Assembly (NCBI GenBank): GCA_002779995.1
Contig: PEWX01000076.1
Location: forward strand, 1-64,000
Length of the DNA stretch: 64,000 bases
Reading direction: 5' to 3'
Source of the DNA: Piscirickettsiaceae bacterium CG07_land_8_20_14_0_80_44_28
Lineage (GTDB): Bacteria; Pseudomonadota; Gammaproteobacteria; Thiomicrospirales; Thiomicrospiraceae
The notes beneath the pieces were generated by a model. The model worked only from the letters and a program-made list of their open reading frames with translations. It ran no database searches and had not been told where the DNA came from. Shown in pieces: positions 1-6,839 of the stretch. Position 1 is the stretch's first letter, and each line of letters begins with the position of its first letter. Both the position numbers and the translations under genes were made by a program.

Positions 1-31
1 GAAGTTGATTTTGATCTAAGTTGCTCATCAT
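1..31 (-). CDS. 5' end of an unidentified gene (runs off the window)
   Basis: On the minus strand an ATG (29-31, or the adjacent ATG at 26-28) is preceded by an AAGGAT-like ribosome binding site and opens a frame beginning M-M-S-N-L-D-Q-N-Q-L that continues past the left edge. Too little is visible to name a product. It lies just downstream of the ParDE-like pair on the same strand, so it could be co-transcribed with it. Confidence 0.3.
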   Translation of the reverse strand, partial: MMSNLDQNQL

Positions 32-102
32 TTTTATCCTTTTTGATGGATTTTAATTGATGAGCGTTTACACAGTCTAGTTTACAGGGCCGAACATCAC
101 AT

Positions 103-378
103 TTAGTGAGACTTGATGTCACGATAGAAATTTTCATGGCTACCAACTGAGAGTATCAGCAGGCAAGGCTCGTCATCTATAAAGCGATAGCCTAATAGTG
201 TGAGTTGGTTTTGCATTTTAAATTTGTATACTCTAACGCCTGTGAGATCGCCTTTTTTGAGTTCGCCAATTTCAGGGTTGTTGATGAGCTGTTTTATGGC
301 GTTGTCTAGGTCGGTTTTTTGGTTGGCATAGAGTTTTTTAACGGCTTTTTGAAAGCGGTTGGTTTGCAGGATTTTCAT
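103..378 (-). CDS. RelE/ParE-family toxin of a type II toxin-antitoxin pair
   Basis: The product is a 91-residue basic protein. It has the RelE/ParE layout: an N-terminal helical region with FQKAVKKL, a mid-protein IGELKKGDLTGVRVYKF segment, then beta strands (LTLLGYRF, LLILSVGSHENFYRD). Family members are ribosome-dependent mRNA interferases or gyrase poisons; the sequence alone does not say which. It lies 14 bp downstream of a ParD-like gene on the same strand, the usual antitoxin-first order. The ATG at 376-378 is close behind the antitoxin stop, consistent with translational coupling. The family call is fairly secure, the exact target is not. Confidence 0.8.
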   Translation of the reverse strand: MKILQTNRFQKAVKKLYANQKTDLDNAIKQLINNPEIGELKKGDLTGVRVYKFKMQNQLTLLGYRFIDDEPCLLILSVGSHENFYRDIKSH

Positions 379-392
379 TCATTGCAACCCTG

Positions 393-617
393 TTAGTTTC
401 CAAATTGGTATTCGGTTAATGTTGCTGGATTTTTGCTCTCTTCAATCGCTAACAAGGTTTCTTGAATAAAACTAAAGGGCAAATCCGGGTTTTCTTCTGC
501 CAGTTTGCCGATACGGCTCCAATACTCAATTTGTTTGGGCACTGAGCGGTGAGTAACATTGGCATACAGCTTGGCATCTTGGGCAAGCTCATCAGATAGT
601 TTGATTGCAATAGACAT
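393..617 (-). CDS. ParD-like antitoxin
   Basis: The product is a 74-residue protein opening MSIAIKLSDELAQDAKLYANVTHRSVPKQIEYW, which fits the ParD_like antitoxin family: an RHH-type N-terminus followed by a helical toxin-binding tail. It precedes the RelE/ParE-like toxin gene by 14 bp. By analogy it should neutralise that toxin and repress the shared promoter. A TATTCC-type ribosome-binding complement (AGGAATA on the coding strand) lies just upstream of the ATG. The divergent hipB gene starts about 160 bp away, so the two toxin-antitoxin modules share an upstream region. Confidence 0.8.
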   Translation of the reverse strand: MSIAIKLSDELAQDAKLYANVTHRSVPKQIEYWSRIGKLAEENPDLPFSFIQETLLAIEESKNPATLTEYQFGN

Positions 618-744
618 GGTTTGATATTCCTTATTTGTTTTTAGGTTTTATTTAATCACTAAAGGTTTCTTTTTGCAACCTTCTGTTTGTTTTTGTGTTC
701 CCGTCCGGTAATCATTAAGTTGGTTTTTTGTATCGATTGCGTTA

Positions 745-764
745 TTATTCCCGAAAGGGAATAA
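745..764. promoter_or_regulatory. Perfect inverted repeat, probable HipB operator
   Basis: TTATTCCC-GAAA-GGGAATAA is a perfect 8-bp inverted repeat with a 4-bp spacer, ending 15 bp before the hipB start codon. A matching half-site, CGGGAATAA, recurs just inside hipB (about 804-812). HipB proteins repress their own operons through such palindromes, so this is the likely autoregulatory site. That assignment is inference from position. Confidence 0.6.
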
Positions 765-779
765 AGTTGGGTGCTTATT

Positions 780-1028
780 ATGCTGGACAGAGAAAAAAAA
801 CCGTTCGGGAATAATGTTGTTTTGGGCGATGTGATTCAATTGGGTCAGGCTGTGCGCAGTAAGCGTAAGCAAGACGGTTTAACACAACAGGATTTAGCGG
901 CCATTGCGAATGTGGGTGTTCGTTTTGTATCCGATTTAGAAAACGGTAAATCGACTGTGCAACTGGATTCCGTTATGTCTGTTCTGCAAGCCTTGGGGTT
1001 AGAGTTATCTTTAGCCGAAAAGTCATAG
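780..1028 (+). CDS. hipB: HipB-type Xre antitoxin/repressor (module 1)
   Basis: The product is an 82-residue Xre-type helix-turn-helix protein. The HTH spans roughly residues 18-70 (LGQAVRSKRKQDGLTQQDLA, then VSDLENGKST). The usual HipB ending, ALGLELSL, is present. I start at ATG 780 rather than the upstream GTG 771 because ATG is the better initiator and the operator-like palindrome ends at 764. The gene is followed 12 bp later by hipA. It should bind HipA and repress the operon. Confidence 0.8.
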   Translation: MLDREKKPFGNNVVLGDVIQLGQAVRSKRKQDGLTQQDLAAIANVGVRFVSDLENGKSTVQLDSVMSVLQALGLELSLAEKS

Positions 1029-1040
1029 AGGCGTTTGTAT

Positions 1041-2255
1041 ATGCAAATACTGTACGTTTTTTATCAACAAAAACGGGTTGGTCAATTAATTAAAACCTCT
1101 GCAAGGCAAATGCAGTTTGCCTATGACCAGGCCTGGTTAAATGATCCTGAAGCATTCGCGTTGTCGATAAGCCTACCACTGAACCATGATACTTTTGACC
1201 ATGCTGAAACCTTTTTTGCCAATGTGTTGCCAGAAGGAGATGTTAGAACGGCTTTGTGTAAAAAACTGGGTTTATCTGAGAAAAACGATTTTGGTTTATT
1301 GGCCGAAATTGGGGGCGAGGTGGCAGGCGCTATTTCTATTTTTGACTCTAGTGATATTCCTGCTTACAAAACACAGCAGATCGAATTAGATGAGTCAAAA
1401 CTGGCTGAATTATTGCAATCACTGGAGAAATCACCCTTTAAGGCCTTGGACGGGGAAATACGGTTGTCTTTGGCGGGTGCTCAGAATAAATTACCGGTTA
1501 TTCAAACTGGCAATGTAGATACTCCCTTTGCCTTGCCCATTTCTCCAGATTTGGCAACGACTCATATCATTAAGTTACAGAATCCGCATTTTAGTGATTT
1601 AGTGTTAAATGAGTGGGTTTGTATGCGCTTGGCAAAAGCCGCAGGTTTAAATGTGCCACATGTGGATGTTTTGCCTATTGAGGGGCAGACCCACTTTATT
1701 ATTGAACGCTATGATCGAAGCCGTGGCAAAAGACTGCATCAAGAAGATTTTTGTCAGGCTCTAGCGATTGATGCTGACAATAAATATGAAGCCGAAGGCG
1801 GCCCGTCTTTAAAAGACTGCGCAGAGTTGATTCGTGATCACAGCCATAAACCTGCGGCTGATATTTTGCAATTTGTTCGCTGGGTTTTATTTAATGTGTT
1901 GATTGGTAATCGTGATGCACATGGTAAAAACATTGCGTTTTTGTATACATCAAGGTGTGAGCTCGCTCCATTTTATGACCTGTTATCTACCCAATGCTAT
2001 GAAGGCTTGAGTGATAAGTTCAGTATGAAAATCGGCGGTGAAAATCGACTGGATTGGTTACAAAAAAGGCATTTTGAACGATTTGCTGAAGAGATTGGGG
2101 TCAAATTCTCCCTGGTGGTAAAAGAGTTTAATAAATTAGTGAGTCTCATTGAAAAGAACCAAGGTTTATTAGATGAGTATCCGTTTTTAAGAAAAGTGAT
2201 TGATAGCAATATTAATCGCTTGAAACCAAGACTAGAAACAAAATATCAAAAGTAA
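1041..2255 (+). CDS. hipA: HipA-family serine/threonine kinase toxin (module 1)
   Basis: This is a 404-residue HipA kinase. The N-terminal couple_hipA region (about residues 1-110) is followed by a kinase-like C-terminal domain. Visible motifs are S143 in LSLAGAQNK, equivalent to the autophosphorylated Ser150 of E. coli HipA; an ATP-binding HIIKLQ; FIIERYDR; the catalytic N290-R-D-A-H-G-K-N; and the metal-binding D of FYDLLST. In E. coli the kinase phosphorylates GltX and induces persistence. ATG 1041 sits 9 bp from AGAGG; an in-frame TTG at 1035 is too close to it. The reading frame is intact. It contains one copy of the CCAGGCCTGG palindrome. Confidence 0.85.
   Translation: MQILYVFYQQKRVGQLIKTSARQMQFAYDQAWLNDPEAFALSISLPLNHDTFDHAETFFANVLPEGDVRTALCKKLGLSEKNDFGLLAEIGGEVAGAISIFDSSDIPAYKTQQIELDESKLAELLQSLEKSPFKALDGEIRLSLAGAQNKLPVIQTGNVDTPFALPISPDLATTHIIKLQNPHFSDLVLNEWVCMRLAKAAGLNVPHVDVLPIEGQTHFIIERYDRSRGKRLHQEDFCQALAIDADNKYEAEGGPSLKDCAELIRDHSHKPAADILQFVRWVLFNVLIGNRDAHGKNIAFLYTSRCELAPFYDLLSTQCYEGLSDKFSMKIGGENRLDWLQKRHFERFAEEIGVKFSLVVKEFNKLVSLIEKNQGLLDEYPFLRKVIDSNINRLKPRLETKYQK
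1127..1136. repeat. CCAGGCCTGG palindrome (in hipA)
   Basis: This is an exact copy of the iterated 10-bp palindrome. It encodes Q-A-W of hipA. The hipA relic at 5598-5654 retains CAGGCCTGG at the homologous position, so here the palindrome may simply be hipA coding sequence. Confidence 0.9.
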
Positions 2256-2256
2256 C

Positions 2257-2276
2257 TTATACGCTCGAGCGTATAA
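2257..2276. promoter_or_regulatory. Perfect 20-bp palindrome upstream of hsdM (operator 1)
   Basis: TTATACGCTCGAGCGTATAA is a perfect palindrome immediately after the hipA stop codon and 48 bp before the hsdM start. With the related site at 2285-2304 it forms a tandem operator-like pair, centre to centre 28 bp. The half-site TTATACG differs from the hipB palindrome (TTATTCCC), so a different regulator is implied. Confidence 0.65.
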
Positions 2277-2284
2277 ATCTAAAA

Positions 2285-2304
2285 TTATACGGTTAAGCGT
2301 ATAA
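2285..2304. promoter_or_regulatory. Imperfect 20-bp palindrome upstream of hsdM (operator 2)
   Basis: TTATACGGTTAAGCGTATAA repeats the TTATACG...CGTATAA arms of operator 1 with a different centre. It ends 20 bp before the hsdM ATG, so a bound protein could block transcription or translation initiation of the methylase gene. Confidence 0.6.
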
Positions 2305-2324
2305 AGCTTGTTAAAGGAATATAA

Positions 2325-3797
2325 ATGTCAGAACAAACGGCTTCAACCATTGTTAATAAGGTTTGGAACTACGCGCATGTGTTGCGTGATGATGGTGTGG
2401 GTTATGGCGATTATGTGGAGCAGATTACCTATTTAATCTTTCTAAAAATGGCGGATGAACGTGCTGAAGAAGGGTTAAATGATGTGGGTGTTCCGGAGGC
2501 TTATCAGTGGTCAAATTTGGTAAAAGCCGATGGGGATGATTTAGAGATTCAGTATCGCCATACCTTAGAGCATTTAGGCAAAATGGGCGGTATGTTGGGT
2601 ACGATTTTTCGTAAATCGCAAAACAAAATACAAGACCCGGCTAAATTAGAACGCTTAATTAAGATGATTGATAAAGAGTCTTGGGCCACTTTGCCAGTGG
2701 ATGTGAAGGGCGATATTTATGAGGGTTTGTTGGAGCGTAACGCACAGGATGTTAAAGGCGGTGCTGGACAATACTTTACACCGCGTGCATTGATTGAAGC
2801 GATGGTGGAGGTGATGCAACCCAAGCCGACGGATGTGGTGGCGGATCCTGCGACTGGAACGGGTGGGTTTTTATTGGCGGCGCATGATTATATGGCCAAG
2901 CAAGTGACCTCCAAAGCCGAAGCCAAGCATCTTAAAAATGATGCGTTGCGTGGTAATGATATTGTGGATTCGGTGGTGCGTTTATGCGCGATGAATTTGT
3001 ATTTGCATGGCATTGGCGGCACAGAATGCCCGATTGTGAATCAGGATGCGTTAGCCAAAGAAGTAACCGATAAAGTGGATATGGTGTTAGCGAATCCGCC
3101 GTTTGGTAAAAGAAGTTCGATTACCGTGATGAGCGAAAAATCCGGTAAGGCAGAAATGGAAAAGCTGACTTATGAGCGTGAGGATTTTTGGGCAACCACG
3201 TCTAACAAGCAGCTGAACTTTGTGCAACATATCGCCAATATGCTCAAAGTAAACGGTAAGGCCGCTGTGGTGGTGCCGGATAATGTGATGTTTGAAGGCG
3301 GGGCGGGTGAGACGATTCGTAAAACCTTGCTAGAACGCACCAATGTGCATACTTTATTGCGTTTGCCGACCGGCATTTTTTACGCTAACGGGGTTAAGGC
3401 GAATGTGATTTTCTTTGATGCTAAACCCGCGAGTAAAACCGCTTGGACAAAGCAACTTTGGGTTTATGATTTTCGAACGAACGTTCATAAAACCTTGAAA
3501 CAAAATCGTCTAACGAAAAATGATTTCGCTGAGTTTATTGAGCTTTATAAAGCCGGTGATTTGTCGCAACGTCAAGCGACTTGGTCGTCAGAAAGCCTAG
3601 ATGGGCGGTGGCGCGCTTATGACTATGCCGAATTAATTGCCCGTGATAAAACCAATTTGGATATTTTTTGGCTGAAAGATAAAACCCTAGAAGATTCAGA
3701 AAACCTTCCAGCACCAGAAGTGTTGGCGGCTGAAATTGTAGAGCAGTTAGAGGCCGCTTTAACTGAGTTTAAAGAAGTAGAAAACTTGCTTGGCTAA
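2325..3797 (+). CDS. hsdM: Type I restriction-modification methyltransferase subunit, orphan HsdM
   Basis: This is a 490-residue N6-adenine DNA methyltransferase. It has a helical HsdM N-terminal domain (residues about 8-140), SAM motif I DPATGTGG near residue 173, and catalytic motif IV N257-PPFG. The C-terminus LDIFWLKDKTLEDSENL is typical of full-length HsdM, so the gene looks intact. ATG 2325 follows an AAAGGAAT ribosome binding site. HsdM normally works as M2S with HsdS for specificity and HsdR for cleavage, but neither lies in this window: the next gene is hipB. Two palindromic operators precede it. Specificity would need an S subunit supplied elsewhere. Confidence 0.92.
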   Translation: MSEQTASTIVNKVWNYAHVLRDDGVGYGDYVEQITYLIFLKMADERAEEGLNDVGVPEAYQWSNLVKADGDDLEIQYRHTLEHLGKMGGMLGTIFRKSQNKIQDPAKLERLIKMIDKESWATLPVDVKGDIYEGLLERNAQDVKGGAGQYFTPRALIEAMVEVMQPKPTDVVADPATGTGGFLLAAHDYMAKQVTSKAEAKHLKNDALRGNDIVDSVVRLCAMNLYLHGIGGTECPIVNQDALAKEVTDKVDMVLANPPFGKRSSITVMSEKSGKAEMEKLTYEREDFWATTSNKQLNFVQHIANMLKVNGKAAVVVPDNVMFEGGAGETIRKTLLERTNVHTLLRLPTGIFYANGVKANVIFFDAKPASKTAWTKQLWVYDFRTNVHKTLKQNRLTKNDFAEFIELYKAGDLSQRQATWSSESLDGRWRAYDYAELIARDKTNLDIFWLKDKTLEDSENLPAPEVLAAEIVEQLEAALTEFKEVENLLG

Positions 3798-3814
3798 GGG
3801 CTTTGAGCCCTATG

Positions 3815-3837
3815 AAATGACCAGGCCTGGTTGTTTT
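3815..3837 (+). terminator. Hairpin containing CCAGGCCTGG after hsdM
   Basis: The palindrome copy at 3821-3830 is extended by AAATGA on the left and TTGTTT on the right, pairing with two G-U wobbles, and is followed by a T-rich tract. It is a plausible but weak intrinsic terminator for hsdM. Confidence 0.5.
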
Positions 3838-3916
3838 AACAACTAATTTGTTGTTAAAGTTCTACTTAAACAATTAATGTGTTGTTTTATTCTGCTTTAA
3901 CAATTAATATGTTGTT
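3838..3916. promoter_or_regulatory. Array of three 18-bp operators (AACAA-N8-TTGTT) before hipB module 2
   Basis: Three near-identical imperfect palindromes lie at 3838-3855, 3869-3886 and 3899-3916. All fit AACAAYTAATNTGTTGTT. Starts are 31 and 30 bp apart, close to three helical turns, so bound dimers would lie on one face of the DNA. The array ends 26 bp before the hipB-like start codon. Cooperative autoregulation by the Xre protein of this module is the simplest reading. Confidence 0.75.
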
Positions 3917-3942
3917 TATTGTTATTGAATGGACTTTGGCTG

Positions 3943-4296
3943 ATGAAAACCCTTTTTGAAATCTCTCAGTTGTTACGTGAACGCCGTGAAGCTTTGAATT
4001 TGAGCCAAAAAGACATGTTGATGAAAATTGGTATGTCTCAGCAGCAGTATCAGCGTATTGAGGCGGGGGGCGATACCCGTTTATCGACGTTGTTGCGTGT
4101 ATTGGAAGGGATGGATTTGGAGTTGACGTTGGTGCCTAAAAATCAGGTGGCTGACGTAAAGAAGTTAATCAATGTCACTTCTTTTGATGCAGATTCAGTT
4201 ATGTCTGACCGCTCGCTTTCAACCGAAGAGGAATTTAAACAAGACTCTGAGCCAGGAAATCGCTGGAACGAAGTTTTAAAAGGGCTTGAGGATTAA
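3943..4296 (+). CDS. hipB: HipB-type Xre regulator (module 2)
   Basis: The product is a 117-residue protein with an N-terminal Xre helix-turn-helix (residues about 8-65: LLRERREALNLSQKDMLMKI, SQQQYQRIEAGGDTRLS) and a 50-residue acidic C-terminal tail (SLSTEEEFKQDSEPGNRWNEV). That tail is longer than in module 1. I choose ATG 3943; the longer frame starting at TTG 3919 would begin right at the last operator. The hipA-like gene starts 4 bp after its stop. It should repress through the three upstream operators and bind the HipA partner. Confidence 0.75.
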   Translation: MKTLFEISQLLRERREALNLSQKDMLMKIGMSQQQYQRIEAGGDTRLSTLLRVLEGMDLELTLVPKNQVADVKKLINVTSFDADSVMSDRSLSTEEEFKQDSEPGNRWNEVLKGLED

Positions 4297-4300
4297 GTCG

Positions 4301-5596
4301 ATGTCTAATCCAGTTGAAGCGTTTAAACCTTTGGAATCGGTAGAGGCGGTGTCTTTGTCGTTGCATGGTCAGCGTATTGGGGTGTTAAGCCATTATGCGG
4401 GCGGCAAAAATATTTTGGTGTTTGACCCTGAATATAATGCGTTGCCAAGTTCGACTAAACCGACTTTTACCTTAACTCAAACCTTAGATGAAGCTTATTT
4501 AACTAAGCCGCTCATTCATGCTCAAAAATTACCTCCCGTTTTATCTAATTTATTGCCGGAAGGGGAGTTTCGCGATTGGATGGCGGCTTCTTTGAAGGTG
4601 CATAAGGAAGATGAATTTCCGTTATTGGCTTGGTCGGGCAGCAATTTACCGGGGGCGATTTTGGCCGAACCGATTGCTATAGGTGACATTCCGGTATGGG
4701 ATTTGGCGGCACGCGAGCGCAGCGAACCGGTGCAGATAGCGGTGAACCGATCGGCTCAAAAGTTTTCTTTGGCGGGTGTGCAGATGAAGTTTTCTTCAAG
4801 CCATCAAGAGGGGCGTTTTAATCTTAATAGTGAGGCGGATGGGGATAGTTGGATTATTAAAACACCTTCTACTCTTCATAAAGACGTGCCTAAAAATGAA
4901 TATTCGGCCATGAAATTGGCTGAGGCGATTGGGGTGGATATTCCTGATATACAATTGGTCGAGCTGGCCGATTTGCAAAATTTGCCGGATATTCAGTTGC
5001 CAAATGAATCTCTGGCTTATGCGATAAAACGTTTTGATCGTAAGGAAACGGATGCCGGATTTGAGCGGGTGCATACTGAAGATTTTGCCCAGGTGTTTGA
5101 GCTTTATCCCCAAGACAAGTACAGCAAACGCAATTATGAACAAATTGCGGCAGCTCTTTATCAGCAGGGCGCACAAGGTTTGGAAGATGTTCAGCAAATG
5201 GCGCGTCGCTTGTTGGCGAATATTTTATTGGCAAATGGCGATGCGCATTTAAAAAACTGGTCTTTAATTTACCCTGATACCCGACAGGCTCGCTTGTCTC
5301 CCGCTTATGATATTGTGACGACCTTGGCTTTTATAAAAGGTGAAAGATCGCTGGCTTTGAATATGGCGAAACAGAAAGATTGGTACGAAATAAACCTGCA
5401 GAGTTTTCAGACTTGGGCCGAGCGAATTGGTGTTCCCTGGCCCGCAATACGTGTGCATGTGTTGGATGCGTTAGATAAAGCGCAAACACGTTGGCCCGAT
5501 TTATTAAAAGACTTGCCGATGACAGAAACGCACCGATCTGTGTTGCAGGCGCATTGGAAGAACCTTTCAACAGATTTAAACCCGATCAAAAAATGA
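4301..5596 (+). CDS. hipA: HipA-family kinase toxin (module 2)
   Basis: This is a 431-residue HipA-like kinase, only distantly similar to the module 1 protein. Motifs: S156 in KFSLAGVQMK (autophosphorylation-loop equivalent), WIIKTPS, YAIKRFDR, catalytic N312-G-D-A-H-L-K-N and the metal-binding D of SPAYDIV. The catalytic motif reads NGDAH rather than NRDAH, as in many non-E. coli HipA proteins. ATG 4301 follows a GAGGATTAAG ribosome binding site overlapping the end of hipB; an in-frame upstream start at 4286 lacks one. The frame is full length with no disruption. Its kinase target cannot be told from sequence. Confidence 0.85.
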   Translation: MSNPVEAFKPLESVEAVSLSLHGQRIGVLSHYAGGKNILVFDPEYNALPSSTKPTFTLTQTLDEAYLTKPLIHAQKLPPVLSNLLPEGEFRDWMAASLKVHKEDEFPLLAWSGSNLPGAILAEPIAIGDIPVWDLAARERSEPVQIAVNRSAQKFSLAGVQMKFSSSHQEGRFNLNSEADGDSWIIKTPSTLHKDVPKNEYSAMKLAEAIGVDIPDIQLVELADLQNLPDIQLPNESLAYAIKRFDRKETDAGFERVHTEDFAQVFELYPQDKYSKRNYEQIAAALYQQGAQGLEDVQQMARRLLANILLANGDAHLKNWSLIYPDTRQARLSPAYDIVTTLAFIKGERSLALNMAKQKDWYEINLQSFQTWAERIGVPWPAIRVHVLDALDKAQTRWPDLLKDLPMTETHRSVLQAHWKNLSTDLNPIKK

Positions 5597-5597
5597 G

Positions 5598-5654
5598 CAG
5601 GCCTGGTTAGATACTTTAGCAGCGTTTGCTCTGTTGATAAGCCTTCCGCAAAAC
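5598..5654 (+). pseudogene. Relic fragment of a hipA gene
   Basis: Immediately after the second hipA, one frame reads QAWLDTLAAFALLISLPQN. This matches QAWLNDPEAFALSISLPLN of the module 1 HipA (residues about 30-48) at 14 of 19 positions, and the DNA is about three-quarters identical. No start codon, no further similarity on either side, and the fragment begins exactly at the CAGGCCTGG sequence. It looks like the remnant of a third hipA, or debris from recombination between hipA copies. Confidence 0.65.
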
Positions 5655-5802
5655 GCCTGCATAAAAATAATAGCGCGGGGTTCGATTTGGTCACTTGCGG
5701 TCATCAGTGCGATGCTTTAACGCCCATGAAACCGTGAAATGCGATACCATAACGCCTTCTGAATTTTAAAAATTAACTCGTTAACTCCAATAAGGAATTT
5801 CT

Positions 5803-6645
5803 ATGCTCGTTAGCCATTCTGGCCGTTTTCATGCGGATGAAGTATTTGCCATTGCCATGATTTTGATGATTGAAGATAGGGAGATAGTGCGGTCACGAGA
5901 TCAAGAAGTCATAGACCAAGCAGAAATCGTGTTGGATGTTGGCGGGGAGTATGATCCTGAGCGGTTGCGCTTTGATCATCATCAAAACAGCTTTACCCGA
6001 GCGCGTGAAGATGGGACGCCTTATGCCACCGCAGGCTTGTTCTGGGAGCACTATGGCGCGAAAATTTTGGCGGCGAAAGGGCTGGAAGGGGACTATGAAA
6101 CGCAGTTTGCATTAGAGTGGGTGGATAAAAAAATTATCCGTGATATTGATGCGGTGGATAATGGTCTGTTTACAGAAGACCCACGTCCGTCTGTGTCGAT
6201 GTTGGTCGGGATGATGAATGTGTCTTCCTCGGATGATATAGAGCGGCAAGAGGCGGCGTTTCAAGACGCGATTGCGTTTACCCGTAATATTTTAAATAAT
6301 TTTATTCAGGCGGCGATTAAAGAAGCGGAAGTGGTTGTGGCGCTGGAGGCGTGCGCCAAGAACGTGGAAGAGGGCATTTTGGTGCTGGCGGAAAATTTGC
6401 CGTTTAAAGATTTTATTCGTTCTCATCCTGAAATTACCCGAGTGGTTTACCCGAAAGGCAGTGAAGGTTATGGCGTGTTTTGTAACGGTAAAGAAAATCA
6501 TTTTCCGGAACGCTTTCGGGGTTTGAGAGAAGAAGCACTACAAGCGGCGACTGGATTGGAAGATGCTGTATTTTGTCATAAATCTGGTTTTATGTCGGTT
6601 TGTAAAAGTTTTGAGAGTGCGTTGGCAATGGCGAAAAGCCATTGA
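5803..6645 (+). CDS. MYG1 family protein (UPF0160), DHH-like hydrolase fold
   Basis: This is a 280-residue protein with the MYG1 signature: SHSGRFHADEVFAIAM at the N-terminus, LDVGGEYDPERLRFDHHQ around residues 45-65, and the C-terminal NHFPERFRGLREEAL. Eukaryotic MYG1 is a mitochondrial/nuclear 3'-5' RNA exonuclease; the role of bacterial homologues is not established. The His/Asp motifs (HAD, FDHH) expected for metal binding are present. ATG 5803 follows TAAGGAATT. It stands alone on the plus strand between the accessory island and a tRNA gene, and a palindrome/T-tract at 6674-6692 may terminate it. Confidence 0.85.
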   Translation: MLVSHSGRFHADEVFAIAMILMIEDREIVRSRDQEVIDQAEIVLDVGGEYDPERLRFDHHQNSFTRAREDGTPYATAGLFWEHYGAKILAAKGLEGDYETQFALEWVDKKIIRDIDAVDNGLFTEDPRPSVSMLVGMMNVSSSDDIERQEAAFQDAIAFTRNILNNFIQAAIKEAEVVVALEACAKNVEEGILVLAENLPFKDFIRSHPEITRVVYPKGSEGYGVFCNGKENHFPERFRGLREEALQAATGLEDAVFCHKSGFMSVCKSFESALAMAKSH

Positions 6646-6673
6646 GCACCCGCCATTTAAGCGGCTCAAACAA

Positions 6674-6692
6674 CCAGGCCTGGTGTTTTTTT
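6674..6692 (+). terminator. CCAGGCCTGG palindrome with T-tract after MYG1 gene
   Basis: This is an exact palindrome copy (6674-6683) followed by TG and seven or more T residues. The stem is short (ACCAGG/CCTGGT), so termination is plausible rather than certain. Confidence 0.5.
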
Positions 6693-6729
6693 GTGTGTAA
6701 AGCTGTTAAAATAGCGCCGCTTCAATCAA

Positions 6730-6804
6730 GCGGCCATAGTTAAAGGGATATAACCACCCCCTCCTAAGGGGTAGTTCCAGGTTCGAGTCCTGGTGGCTGC
6801 ACCA
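6730..6804 (+). tRNA. tRNA-Arg(CCU)
   Basis: A 75-nt cloverleaf can be folded by eye. The acceptor is GCGGCCA with TGGCTGC; the D stem is GTTA/TAAC; the anticodon stem is ACCCC/GGGGT with loop CTCCTAA (anticodon CCT, reads AGG); the T arm is CCAGG-TTCGAGT-CCTGG. The 3' ACCA is encoded. A TAAAAT -10-like hexamer (6707-6712) and a GCGCC discriminator lie just upstream. Confidence 0.95.
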
Positions 6805-6839
6805 TCTAGTTTCCTTTCTTTTTGATCTCAATCTAAAAT

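Noticed and set aside
648-872. 74-residue minus-strand frame overlapping hipB
   Set aside because: It covers the palindromic operator and the hipB start and shows no family features.
4796-5234. Minus-strand reading frames of 114-133 residues inside the second hipA
   Set aside because: They are antisense shadows of a gene with clear kinase motifs, with no ribosome binding sites.
5660-6804. Integrative element attachment at tRNA-Arg(CCU)
   Set aside because: The accessory island ends about 1 kb before the tRNA 5' end, no integrase is present and I see no repeat of the tRNA 3' end elsewhere in the window.
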